Source: Streptomyces sp. ERV7 (GTDB lineage Bacteria; Actinomycetota; Actinomycetes; Streptomycetales; Streptomycetaceae). From it: a stretch of DNA of 64,000 nt. A program made the translations under genes and the position numbers. Under the pieces are notes generated by a model, which saw only the letters and a program-made list of their open reading frames with translations, was not told the DNA's origin and made no database searches. Of this stretch, positions 38,005 to 46,257 are shown in pieces. The stretch is from positions 310,001-374,000 of the forward strand of contig NZ_LYOY01000001.1 of assembly GCF_001653515.1 (NCBI RefSeq), in the 5' to 3' direction. Each line of letters starts with the position of its first letter. Within the stretch, counting starts at the first letter, position 1.

Positions 38005-38720
38005 CGGGCGTCCGCCGTCGTGGCGGGCAGCGGCGGCCCGGGCGGCAGGGCGAGCACCGCGCGCATGTCCCGTACGGCCTGCCAGGTGCCCCGCCAGGTG
38101 CCGGTCACCTTGGACCTGCCGGTGCGCGGCAGATACGGCACGTCGTGCTCGCGCACCCGCCACCCGGCGTCCGCCGCGCGCACCACCATCTCCAGCGGGT
38201 AGCCGCTGCGCCGGTCCGCCACACCGAGGGCGAGCAGCGGCGCGCGCCGGGCCGCCCGCAGCGGGCCCAGGTCGTGCAGCCGCAGCCCGGTGCGGCGGCG
38301 CAGCATCCTGGACAGGGCCAGGTTCCCGGCCCGCGCGTGCGGCGGCCAGGCCCCGCGCGCGGTGGTCCTGCGCCGTCCGAGGACGAGGTCGGCGTCACCG
38401 GCGGCCACCTCCCGTACGAAGGGCGCCAGGAGCCCGGGGTCGAGCGAGCCGTCGCAGTCGCAGAAGCAGACGTACTCGGCGCGGGCCGCGAGCAGACCCG
38501 CGTGGCAGGCCGCGCCGAAGCCGCGCCGGGCCTCGTGCACCACGGTCGCGCCGAGCGTGCGGGCGATCTCGGCCGAGCCGTCGGTCGAGCCGTTGTCGAC
38601 GACGACGGCCCGCCAGCCTTCGGGAATCCTGCCCAGCACCCAGGGCAGTGCCCCGGCCTCGTCGAGGCAGGGGAGTACGACGTCCACCGTCGTGGGGATC
38701 GAGTCGGTCACGTCCCTCAC
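38001..38720 (-). CDS. GT2-family glycosyltransferase
   Basis: A 239-aa GT-A fold enzyme: VDVVLPCLDEAGALPWVLGRIP, VVVDNGSTDGSAEIA, EYVCFCDCDGSLDPG (DxD-like) and GYPLEMVVRAADAGWRVREHDVPYLPRTGRSKVTGT, as in dolichol/polyprenol-phosphate sugar synthases and related DPM1-like enzymes. No membrane segment is seen. GTG 38720 is the likely start. It is the first gene of a minus-strand operon. In related gene clusters an NAD-dependent epimerase usually accompanies it; only a fused tail of one is present at 40708. Confidence 0.85.
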   Translation of the reverse strand: MRDVTDSIPTTVDVVLPCLDEAGALPWVLGRIPEGWRAVVVDNGSTDGSAEIARTLGATVVHEARRGFGAACHAGLLAARAEYVCFCDCDGSLDPGLLAPFVREVAAGDADLVLGRRRTTARGAWPPHARAGNLALSRMLRRRTGLRLHDLGPLRAARRAPLLALGVADRRSGYPLEMVVRAADAGWRVREHDVPYLPRTGRSKVTGTWRGTWQAVRDMRAVLALPPGPPLPATTADAR

Positions 38721-38836
38721 GGTACGAAGGCGCGGCGGACAAATCGGGACTTCGGGTTCTTACGAAACAGGGACATCGCTCCGGGTCGGCCATCCGGGTG
38801 GCGACGCGGGGCCCCGCCGGATGCGACGCTGTGACC

Positions 38837-39586
38837 ATGCACAGTGACCGGTCCCGCATCCTCGTCGTCGACGACGACCCGACCGTGGCCGAGGTGGTCA
38901 CCGGCTATCTGGAACGCGCCGGATACGAGGTCGAGCACGTCGGCGACGGCCCCGCCGCCCTGCGCGCGGCCGGGGCGCGAAGGCCCGACCTCGTCGTCCT
39001 CGACCTGATGCTGCCCGGCATGGACGGCCTGGAGGTCTGCCGCATCCTGCGGAGCGCCGGGCCCGTGCCGGTCATCATGCTCACCGCGCGCGGCGACGAG
39101 GACGACCGTGTCCTGGGTCTGGAGATAGGCGCGGACGACTACGTCACCAAGCCGTTCAGTCCGCGCGAGCTGGTGCTGCGCGTCGACTCGGTGCTGCGCC
39201 GGAGCCGGGCCGCCACCGCCCGGCCGGGGCCGCCGGTGCGGCGCGCGGGCATCGTCCTCGACCCGGCCGCCCGCCGCGCCGCCAAGCAGGGCGTCGAACT
39301 GGCCCTGACCCTGCGGGAGTTCGACCTCCTCGCCTATCTGATGGGCCACCCCGGCGAGGCCGTCACCCGCGAGCGGCTGATGCACGACGTGTGGGGCTGG
39401 GAGTTCGGCGACCTGTCCACCGTCACCGTCCATGTGCGGCGGCTGCGCGGCAAGGTCGAGGACGACCCGGCGAAGCCGCGGCTCATCCAGACGGTGTGGG
39501 GCGTCGGGTACCGCTTCGAGGTGCCGGACGAGGGTGACGGCGGCGGGCAGCGGGATGCCGCCCGCGCCGCCGGGGAGGAGGTCTGA
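38837..39586 (+). CDS. OmpR/PhoB-family response regulator
   Basis: A 249-aa response regulator. The receiver domain has VVDDDP, the phosphoacceptor in LVVLDLMLPGMDG and the conserved lysine in DYVTKPFSP; a winged-helix DNA-binding domain follows (LTLREFDLLAYLMGHPGEAVTRERLMHDVWG, ending TVWGVGYRFEVP). ATG 38837 is chosen; the sensor kinase gene starts one base after its stop. The target genes are probably the divergent glycosyltransferase operon or nearby envelope genes; this is inference. Confidence 0.92.
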   Translation: MHSDRSRILVVDDDPTVAEVVTGYLERAGYEVEHVGDGPAALRAAGARRPDLVVLDLMLPGMDGLEVCRILRSAGPVPVIMLTARGDEDDRVLGLEIGADDYVTKPFSPRELVLRVDSVLRRSRAATARPGPPVRRAGIVLDPAARRAAKQGVELALTLREFDLLAYLMGHPGEAVTRERLMHDVWGWEFGDLSTVTVHVRRLRGKVEDDPAKPRLIQTVWGVGYRFEVPDEGDGGGQRDAARAAGEEV

Positions 39587-39587
39587 C

Positions 39588-40700
39588 ATGAGGGACGTCC
39601 TGCTCATCGCCGTCTACGCGTTCCTGGGCGCCGCCGCCGCGGGCCTGCTCGGGGCGCTCGCGCTGCGCCTGCTGCGCAACCGCTCGGTGACCGCCTCGCT
39701 CGCGGTGGTGGCCGCCGTCGCGGTCAGCGCGATGCTCGCCGGGACGCTCGCCGTGGCCTGGGAGATGTTCCTGTCCTCGCACGACCTCAAGGTCGTCACC
39801 CTGGTCATCGCGATGGCCGCGGCCGTCTCGCTCGCCACCGCGCTCGTCCTGGGCCGCCGGGTCGTCTCCAGCAGCCGTCAACTCGCCCTGGCCACCCGCT
39901 CGTTCGGCGACGGCGGCGACTTCGCCGCGCCCGAGGGACCGGCCACCGCCGAGCTCGCCGCGCTCAGCCGTGAGCTCGCCGCCACCAGCGCCAAGCTCTC
40001 CGCCTCCCGCGAGCGCGAACGTGCCCTGGAGACCTCCCGTCGCGAGCTCGTCGCCTGGATCTCGCACGATCTGCGCACCCCGCTCGCGGGGCTGCGGGCG
40101 ATGGCCGAGGCCCTGGAGGACGGCATGGCCAAGGACCCCGAGCGCTACTTCCGGCAGATCCGCACCGAGGTCGAGCGCCTCAACGGCATGGTGGGCGACC
40201 TCTTCGAGCTCTCCCGCATCCACGCCGGCGCCCTCGCCCTCAACCCGGCCCGGATGTCCGTCCACGACCTGGTCGGGGACGCGCTCGCGGGCGCCGACCC
40301 GCTCGCCCGCGAGCACGGCGTACGGCTGGTCGGCGACCGCGTCGAGCCGGTCCCGGTGGAGGTCGACGGCAAGGAGATGACCAGGGTCCTGGCCAATCTG
40401 CTGGTCAACGCGATCCGGCACACCCCGGCCGACGGCACGGTCGCGGTCGCCGCCGAGGCGCGCGCGGAGTCGGTGGTGCTCTCGGTGACGGACGGCTGCG
40501 GCGGCATCCCCGACGACGATCTGACCCGCGTCTTCGACACCGGCTGGCGCGGCACCGAGGCGCGCACCCCGCCGGGCGGCGCGGGCCTCGGCCTCGCGAT
40601 CGTGCGCGGCATCGTCGAGGCCCACGCGGGCAGCGCCGCCGTCCACAACGTGCACGGCGGCTGCCGCTTCGAACTGGTCCTCCCGGCCGCCCGCACCTGA
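39588..40700 (+). CDS. Membrane sensor histidine kinase
   Basis: A 370-aa kinase with two N-terminal helices (LLIAVYAFLGAAAAGLLGALAL and a pair around 35-90), a HAMP-like linker, the H-box WISHDLRTPLAGLRAMAEAL, N-box NLLVNAIRHTP, G1-like DGCGGIPDDD and G2 GGAGLGLAIV. It lies one base after the response regulator stop. The extracytoplasmic loop is very short, so it may sense the membrane itself. Confidence 0.92.
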   Translation: MRDVLLIAVYAFLGAAAAGLLGALALRLLRNRSVTASLAVVAAVAVSAMLAGTLAVAWEMFLSSHDLKVVTLVIAMAAAVSLATALVLGRRVVSSSRQLALATRSFGDGGDFAAPEGPATAELAALSRELAATSAKLSASRERERALETSRRELVAWISHDLRTPLAGLRAMAEALEDGMAKDPERYFRQIRTEVERLNGMVGDLFELSRIHAGALALNPARMSVHDLVGDALAGADPLAREHGVRLVGDRVEPVPVEVDGKEMTRVLANLLVNAIRHTPADGTVAVAAEARAESVVLSVTDGCGGIPDDDLTRVFDTGWRGTEARTPPGGAGLGLAIVRGIVEAHAGSAAVHNVHGGCRFELVLPAART

Positions 40701-40707
40701 CGTAACG

Positions 40708-41349
40708 TCAGCCGACGGCCGGACGCAGCTCCGCCCGGGCGAACTCCGCCATCCCCTCGGCGAACCCCACCACCGGCCGCCAGCCGAGCTGCTCGCGCAG
40801 CCGCGCCGAGTCGGCCGTGATGTGGCGGACGTCCCCGAGCCGGTACTCACCCGTCACCACCGGCGCGGGCCCGCCGTACGCCCCCGCCAGCGCCTCGGCG
40901 GTGGGGGTGGGGGTCGGCGTGGGGTCGCCGCCGCCCGTGGTGGCGCACGGCTCGCCGTTGAGGGTGAACGCGCGGGGTGGTGTGTTGGCGCCGGTGAGGG
41001 AGGCGAGGAAGCCGAGGGTGACGCTCGCGCCGTGGGCGAGCGAACCGTTCCAGCTCTCGTTGGCGGCGGTGACGGTTCCGGCGGACTGGGACCACTTGGC
41101 GTTCCAGCCCTGGGTGACCTTCTGGTTGCCGGTGAACGCGAAGCCCAGGCTCCAACCGGCCAACGCCGAGGCGTTGTTGATGAGCGTGACGGAACCCTGG
41201 AAGCCGCCGCCCCACTCGTTGGTGACCGTATACGCCACCGAACAGGACGGCTCGGCTCCGGATGCCGTGACACGAGGGACGACCACGGCGCTCGCGAGCA
41301 CGAGCGCCGCCGCGGCGAAGGGTACGGCCAAGTGCGGGGGGTGTCGCAT
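40708..41349 (-). CDS. Chimeric secreted CBM2 protein fused to an NAD-epimerase C-terminal tail
   Basis: A 213-aa open frame. Residues 1-~31 are a signal peptide, ~34-135 a complete CBM2 cellulose/chitin-binding domain (Cys 36 and Cys 135, tryptophans W66, W82, W86), and 136-150 a Gly/Pro/Thr linker (PTPTPTPT). Residues 151-213 (EYRLGDVRHITADSARLREQLGW) are the C-terminal end of an NAD-dependent epimerase/dehydratase, a cytosolic enzyme usually found beside this GT2/DUF2064/kinase group. The joint near 40900 lies at the repetitive linker. The simplest reading is a deletion that removed the catalytic part of a secreted enzyme and the NAD-binding part of the epimerase. GAAGGA precedes ATG 41349, and a CebR-like box lies upstream. 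Confidence 0.85.
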   Translation of the reverse strand: MRHPPHLAVPFAAAALVLASAVVVPRVTASGAEPSCSVAYTVTNEWGGGFQGSVTLINNASALAGWSLGFAFTGNQKVTQGWNAKWSQSAGTVTAANESWNGSLAHGASVTLGFLASLTGANTPPRAFTLNGEPCATTGGGDPTPTPTPTAEALAGAYGGPAPVVTGEYRLGDVRHITADSARLREQLGWRPVVGFAEGMAEFARAELRPAVG

Positions 41350-41400
41350 GAGCGGATCCTTCACGGCCTGGACGTCGGCAGATGCCCGGCGTCCGACGGA

Positions 41401-41414
41401 TGGAAGCGCTCCCA
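41401..41414 (-). promoter_or_regulatory. CebR-type operator upstream of the CBM2 chimera
   Basis: TGGAAGCGCTCCCA differs at one of 14 positions from the CebR box TGGGAGCGCTCCCA, which controls cellulose-utilisation genes in Streptomyces. It lies 52 bases upstream of the CBM2 gene start, in the 255-base gap shared with the divergent GH13 gene. The rest of the gap (about 41500-41560) is AT-rich and probably holds the GH13 promoter. Confidence 0.75.
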
Positions 41415-41604
41415 CTGGTGGGGCATCACGGTAGGGGCTCGGGTGGCGCATGGCAAGGGAGGAGGACTCTTTACGTCTGCGGTCGGGCGCCGGTAGCTTC
41501 CGCACTGCAATAACTTGCTGTAAATTTCAGCCAGTTCTTGCGTGCACACATGCCCCGCTGCCGCATCCCCCTTCGTCGCGGCAGCCCCCACACTGGAGCC
41601 GCGC

Positions 41605-44601
41605 ATGAGACGCACACCCCGCCGTACACGCAGCCCACGCCGAAGGCGCCCGCTCGCGGCGTTCCTGACCGCGCTCGGGCTGCTGGGCGGCCTGGTCCTG
41701 GCATCGCCACGGGCCGACACCGCCCGTACCGAACCGATCGCCGCCACCTCGAACAGCGCGACCGTCTTCTACTACACGAAGACCAAGAACTGGCCGGCCA
41801 CCTACCTCCATTACGCGCCGACCGGCGGCTCCTGGACCACCGTGCCGGGCGTCAGGATGGAGGCGGGCTGCACCGACTGGGTCAAGCTGACCGTCGACCT
41901 CGGCTCCGCCGCCGGGCTCCAGGTGACCTTCACCAACGGCTCGGGAGTCTGGGACAACAACGGGGGCGCCAACTACGCCCTGGGGACCGGCAGTATCGCC
42001 GTCAAGGACGGTACGGTCGCCCACAGCGACCCGTGTACGACCACGGGCGGCAGCGGCAGCGGCAACGCCGCGACGGTGTACTACTACACCAAAACCGTGG
42101 GCTGGGCCGCGTACAACCTGCACTACGCGCCGACCGGCGGCTCCTGGACGACCGCGCCCGGCGTCGGGATGGAGCCGGCCTGCACGGACTGGGTGAGGAA
42201 GACCGTCGACCTGGGCACGGCGACCACCTGGCAGGCCACGTTCAACAACGGCAACGGCGTCTGGGACAACAACAACGGCGCCAACTACCAGCTCAGGACA
42301 GGTGTTTCCACGGTCAGGGACAAGACGGTCACCGCGTCCGCGGCCGACCCGTGCGCCACGGCCGCGCCCGACACCGAGGCGCCGACCGCTCCCGCCGGGG
42401 TGAGGGCGAGCGTGACCGACACCTCCGTCGTGCTGTCCTGGAACGCCTCCGGCGACAACACCGCCGTCACCGGCTACCAGGTCACCCGCACCGGCGGTAC
42501 CCAGGGCACCGTCGTCGCCGACACCACCTCCACGGTCCGCAGTGACACCGGCCTCGACGCGCACACCGCCTACACCTATGTCGTACGCGCCCGCGACGCG
42601 GCCGGGAACGTCTCGGCGGCGAGCGCGGCCGTGACCGCCACCACCGGGGACGCGCCCGTCGTCAAGGCGGGGCAGCCGCTCGGCGGGGACCCGCGCAAGG
42701 ACCCGATCTACTTCGTCCTCACCGCGCGCTTCTACGACGGCGACAGCGCCAACGACCGGGGCGGCAGCCAGCATGTGAAGTCCGGCAACGCCGCGAACAA
42801 CGACCCCATGTTCCGGGGCGACTTCAAGGGCCTCGTCGACAAGCTCGACTATGTGAAGGGCCTCGGCTTCTCGGCGGTCTGGATCACCCCGGTGGTCCTC
42901 AACCGCTCGGACTACGACTACCACGGCTATCACGGCTACGACTTCTACAAGGTCGACCCGCGCCTGGAGTCCGCGGGCGCCTCCTACCAGGACCTCATCA
43001 ACGCGGCCCACGCCAAGGGCATGAAGATCTACCAGGACGTCGTCTACAACCACAGCTCCCGCTGGGGTGCGAAAGGCCTGTTCACCCCCACGGTCTACGG
43101 CGTGCGCGACTCCCAGTGGAGCTGGTACTACGACCAGAAGCAGGACGACTTCGCCTATGACGGCCTCACGGTCGAGCCCGTCTCCGGGAAGTCGTACTAC
43201 AACGGCGACCTGTGGTCGACGGCCGAGCCGAGCGGCAACACCTGCGTGAACTGGGGCAAGCCCACCGGAGGAAAGAGCGCGGAGGGCTACACCGTCTACA
43301 ACTGCCAATGGCCGAGCCCCACCTCCGGGATGTTCCCCAAGGCGTACTACCACCAGTGCTGGATCGGGAACTGGGAGGGCGAGGACTCGCGCTCCTGCTG
43401 GCTGCACGAGGACCTGGCCGACTTCAACACCGAATCGACGCCGGTCCAGAACTACCTCATCGGTGCCTACAACAAGTACATCGACATGGGAGTGGACGGA
43501 TTCCGTATCGACACCGCCGTGCACATTCCGCGCACCACCTGGAACCGCCGCTTCCTGCCCGCCATGTACAACGAGGTCACGGCGAAGTTCGGCGTGGCCA
43601 GGGCCAGGGACTTCTTCGTCTTCGGCGAGGTGGCCGCCTTCGTCAACGACAAGTGGAACAGGGGATCGGTCAACCACTCCGCGCAGTTCTACACCTGGAA
43701 GGAGCGCAAGGAATACAGCGCGGACGACGCAACTGCCGCGATCGAGCAGTACGACTACGAGGAGCAGCTCGGCACCGGGAACCAGCCGACCTCCAACAAC
43801 GCCTTCCTGAACGGGAACGCGTATCACGCACCGGACCACAGTCGGTTCTCCGGGATGAACATCATCGACATGCGGATGCACATGAACTTCGGTGATGCCT
43901 CCAACGCCTACAACAACGGCCGGGACTCCGACGACTCGACCAATGACGCGACATACAACGTGGTCTATGTCGACAGCCACGACTACGGGCCCAACAAGTC
44001 CAGTACCCGCTATGCGGGCGGCACCGACGCATGGGCCGAGAACATGTCGCTGATGTGGACCTTCCGGGGGATTCCGACCCTCTACTACGGTTCGGAGACG
44101 GAATTCCAGGCGGGCAGGCAGATCGACTGCGGGCCGACCTGTCCGCTCGCGAGCACCGGCCGGGCCTATTACGGCGCCGGCCTGGAAGGCAGTGTCACCG
44201 CCTCCGGCTTCGGTACGGTCTCCAGTGCCTCGGGGCCCGTCGCCACCACGCTGGCCCAGCCCCTGGCCAAGCACGTCCAGCGGCTCAACCGGATCCGGCG
44301 GGCCGTCCCGGCGCTGCAGATGGGCCAGTACTCGACGGAGGGCATCTCCGGCGACATGGCCTTCAAGCGCCGCTACACCGACACGGCGAGCGGCGTCGAC
44401 AGCTTCGCGCTGGTCGCGGTGACCAACGCGGCGACGTACCGGGGGATCCCCAACGGCACCTACACCGATGCCGTCACCGGAGACGTGAAGGTCGTCGGCG
44501 ACGGCACCCTGAGCGTCGGCGCCCCCGGCAAGGGCAATCTGCGGGTGTACGTCCTGAACGGCCCGGGCCGGGTCGGCTCCGCCGGACCGTACCTGAAGTA
44601 G
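41605..44601 (+). CDS. Secreted GH13 alpha-amylase-type enzyme with two starch-binding domains and FN3
   Basis: A 998-aa exported enzyme. A very basic signal peptide (residues 1-~45) is followed by two tandem CBM25/26-like starch-binding modules (~52-144 and ~155-250; each with LHYAPTGGSWTT and VWDNN) and an FN3 domain (~258-346). The GH13 barrel then runs to about residue 950, with DVVYNHSS (region I), GFRIDTAVH (nucleophile Asp), FVFGEVAAF (acid Glu) and YVDSHDYG (third Asp). A C-terminal beta domain closes the protein. It should hydrolyse starch or related alpha-glucans outside the cell. GGAG lies seven bases before ATG 41605. No CBM20 is seen. Confidence 0.92.
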   Translation: MRRTPRRTRSPRRRRPLAAFLTALGLLGGLVLASPRADTARTEPIAATSNSATVFYYTKTKNWPATYLHYAPTGGSWTTVPGVRMEAGCTDWVKLTVDLGSAAGLQVTFTNGSGVWDNNGGANYALGTGSIAVKDGTVAHSDPCTTTGGSGSGNAATVYYYTKTVGWAAYNLHYAPTGGSWTTAPGVGMEPACTDWVRKTVDLGTATTWQATFNNGNGVWDNNNGANYQLRTGVSTVRDKTVTASAADPCATAAPDTEAPTAPAGVRASVTDTSVVLSWNASGDNTAVTGYQVTRTGGTQGTVVADTTSTVRSDTGLDAHTAYTYVVRARDAAGNVSAASAAVTATTGDAPVVKAGQPLGGDPRKDPIYFVLTARFYDGDSANDRGGSQHVKSGNAANNDPMFRGDFKGLVDKLDYVKGLGFSAVWITPVVLNRSDYDYHGYHGYDFYKVDPRLESAGASYQDLINAAHAKGMKIYQDVVYNHSSRWGAKGLFTPTVYGVRDSQWSWYYDQKQDDFAYDGLTVEPVSGKSYYNGDLWSTAEPSGNTCVNWGKPTGGKSAEGYTVYNCQWPSPTSGMFPKAYYHQCWIGNWEGEDSRSCWLHEDLADFNTESTPVQNYLIGAYNKYIDMGVDGFRIDTAVHIPRTTWNRRFLPAMYNEVTAKFGVARARDFFVFGEVAAFVNDKWNRGSVNHSAQFYTWKERKEYSADDATAAIEQYDYEEQLGTGNQPTSNNAFLNGNAYHAPDHSRFSGMNIIDMRMHMNFGDASNAYNNGRDSDDSTNDATYNVVYVDSHDYGPNKSSTRYAGGTDAWAENMSLMWTFRGIPTLYYGSETEFQAGRQIDCGPTCPLASTGRAYYGAGLEGSVTASGFGTVSSASGPVATTLAQPLAKHVQRLNRIRRAVPALQMGQYSTEGISGDMAFKRRYTDTASGVDSFALVAVTNAATYRGIPNGTYTDAVTGDVKVVGDGTLSVGAPGKGNLRVYVLNGPGRVGSAGPYLK

Positions 44602-44751
44602 CCGGATCCCGTGGACCTCCGTGCGGCTCGGCTCGCGCGGGGGTCCAGGGGTCCCCAACTGCCCTAGAACAGCGAACGAGTTGGGCTTCTCCGAGGTCTG
44701 ATGACTTCGACTCCTCAAACATCTTGACCGCGGGCCCGTCCAACTCCATGC

Positions 44752-44765
44752 TGGGAGCGCTCCCA
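44752..44765 (+). promoter_or_regulatory. Perfect CebR-type box
   Basis: TGGGAGCGCTCCCA is an exact match to the CebR operator. It lies in the 291-base gap between the GH13 gene and the beta-propeller gene, 128 bases before the latter's ATG. The rest of the gap holds a likely promoter (about 44720-44850) and no other gene. Confidence 0.8.
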
Positions 44766-44892
44766 CTGGTTCAAGACTTGTGCACAGTCATCCTCGTTCC
44801 CCGATCCGCGCTACCTACTGGGGGGTAGCGTAGAAAGATCCTTCGGTCGATACTTCGCCGGGCAAGCCCGACTTGGCCTTGGAGGGGTACCG

Positions 44893-45921
44893 ATGAAAAC
44901 CACCACGAAGTCGCGCAGGAGGTTTCGCGCCGCCTTACGGGGACCGCGCCGGGCCCTCGTGCCGGCGGTCGTACTCGCCGCAGCCGCAGGGGTGTTGGCC
45001 CCCGCCCCCGCATCCGCGGCACCCGCGTGCGACGCCAAGCGCTCGGCGGCGCCGGTCGAAGTGGCCCGCATACCGGACTGGGTCGAGTCGATCGCCGTCG
45101 ACCAGCAGGGCCGGATGTTCGCCACCGCCTACTTCACGGGCCGCGTCTACCGCATCGACGCGCCGGGCAGCGCCCCCGTACCCCTCACCGGGAACATCGG
45201 CGCCAACGGCGGGATCGTCGTCCGCGAGGACGGCCGGCTCCTCGTCGGCACCGGCAACGACGCCCTGCACTCGCTCACCGGAGACGCTCTCCCGCTGTCG
45301 AAGCTCCTGCTGGTGGATCCGGACTCCGGCCGGGTCAGCACATACGCCTCGGGCCTCGGCGGCATCGACGGCGTGGCCCTGGCGCCCGACGGCACCGTGT
45401 ACACCACCACCCTGGGCGGCCGCAGCATCGGCCGCGTCACGCCGGACGGACGGGTCGACCCGGCCTGGGCCCAGGTGCGGCAGCCCAACGGGATCGCCGT
45501 CGCCCCCGACGGAACGCAGGTCTACGTCATCCAGACCACCGTCGCCCCCGGCCTCTACCGCATCCCGGTCGGCGACCCCGCGCACCCCCGGCGCTGGATC
45601 TCCGCAGGGCCCTCCGACGCCCTCGCCCTCCCCGACGGCCTCACGCTCGACGGCCGGGGGCGCCCGCTCATCGCCACCCATGCGGCGGGCCAGATCTGGC
45701 GGGTCGAGGGAGACGCCCTCTGCGCCGTGGAGTCGGGCATGTACCTCTCCACCCAGATCACCTACGGACACGGCCGCGGCGGTTTCCCGGCGGGCAAGCT
45801 CTACCGGTCGGGCGTCAACGGGAAGATCTACGAGATCCCCGCAGGCGACCTGGATGTCACGGCGGTCAGCCAGAGGGCCCGCACCGCGGCCCACGCCAAC
45901 GTCACCTCCGTGCCCGACTGA
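44893..45921 (+). CDS. Secreted SMP-30/NHL-type beta-propeller protein with an early TTA codon
   Basis: A 342-aa exported protein: a signal peptide with basic start MKTTTKSRRRFRAALRGPRRA and hydrophobic core ending APAPASAAPA, then about six propeller blades with repeats such as GGIDGVALAPDGTVYTTTLGG and PNGIAVAPDGTQVYV. This resembles SMP-30/gluconolactonase-like lactonases, but the usual metal-binding set is not certain. Codon 15 (44935-44937) is TTA, so translation should depend on the bldA tRNA and be developmentally timed. GGAGGGG lies upstream of ATG 44893. A perfect CebR box lies 128 bases upstream. Confidence 0.82.
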   Translation: MKTTTKSRRRFRAALRGPRRALVPAVVLAAAAGVLAPAPASAAPACDAKRSAAPVEVARIPDWVESIAVDQQGRMFATAYFTGRVYRIDAPGSAPVPLTGNIGANGGIVVREDGRLLVGTGNDALHSLTGDALPLSKLLLVDPDSGRVSTYASGLGGIDGVALAPDGTVYTTTLGGRSIGRVTPDGRVDPAWAQVRQPNGIAVAPDGTQVYVIQTTVAPGLYRIPVGDPAHPRRWISAGPSDALALPDGLTLDGRGRPLIATHAAGQIWRVEGDALCAVESGMYLSTQITYGHGRGGFPAGKLYRSGVNGKIYEIPAGDLDVTAVSQRARTAAHANVTSVPD

Positions 45922-46006
45922 GACGAGCGGGTTGTGGTGGGGGTGTACGGGTGGGGAGCCGGGGCAGTGGAAACCTGTCGTGACCGTATCGAGCGGAGGC
46001 TTCCTG

Positions 46007-46234
46007 ATGTTGATGGCTCACCCGGCAGTGCTGCGTGATCTCCTCGCCGAGTACGACGCGCTGTGCGCGCTGAACGCGGCCGAGGGGGGCGAGGCCACCC
46101 GTCGACGCCTTGAGGACGTCTCCTACACCCTGTGTGTCGCGACGGGGACCCGGGACGTCGACGCGGCCGTGATCGCGGCACGTCACCGGCTGCCCGGTGC
46201 CCGTACCTTCGACGACTCCGTGCTGAGCGCGTGA
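46007..46234 (+). CDS. DUF5133-family small protein
   Basis: A 75-aa protein reading MLMAHPAVLRDLLAEYDAL, then a region of short helices with YTLCVATGTRDVDAAVIAARHRLPGA. This matches the DUF5133 family common in Streptomyces next to ANTAR/GAF genes. GGAGG lies seven bases before ATG 46007. The ANTAR-GAF gene follows 23 bases later, so they probably form an operon. Function unknown. Confidence 0.75.
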   Translation: MLMAHPAVLRDLLAEYDALCALNAAEGGEATRRRLEDVSYTLCVATGTRDVDAAVIAARHRLPGARTFDDSVLSA

Positions 46235-46257
46235 ACCGGGCCAGGGCGGGTGACGGT

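Noticed and set aside
41527..44766. A 1079-codon minus-strand open frame opposite the GH13 gene
   Set aside because: Shadow frame; the plus-strand GH13 enzyme has signal peptide, domains and active-site residues.
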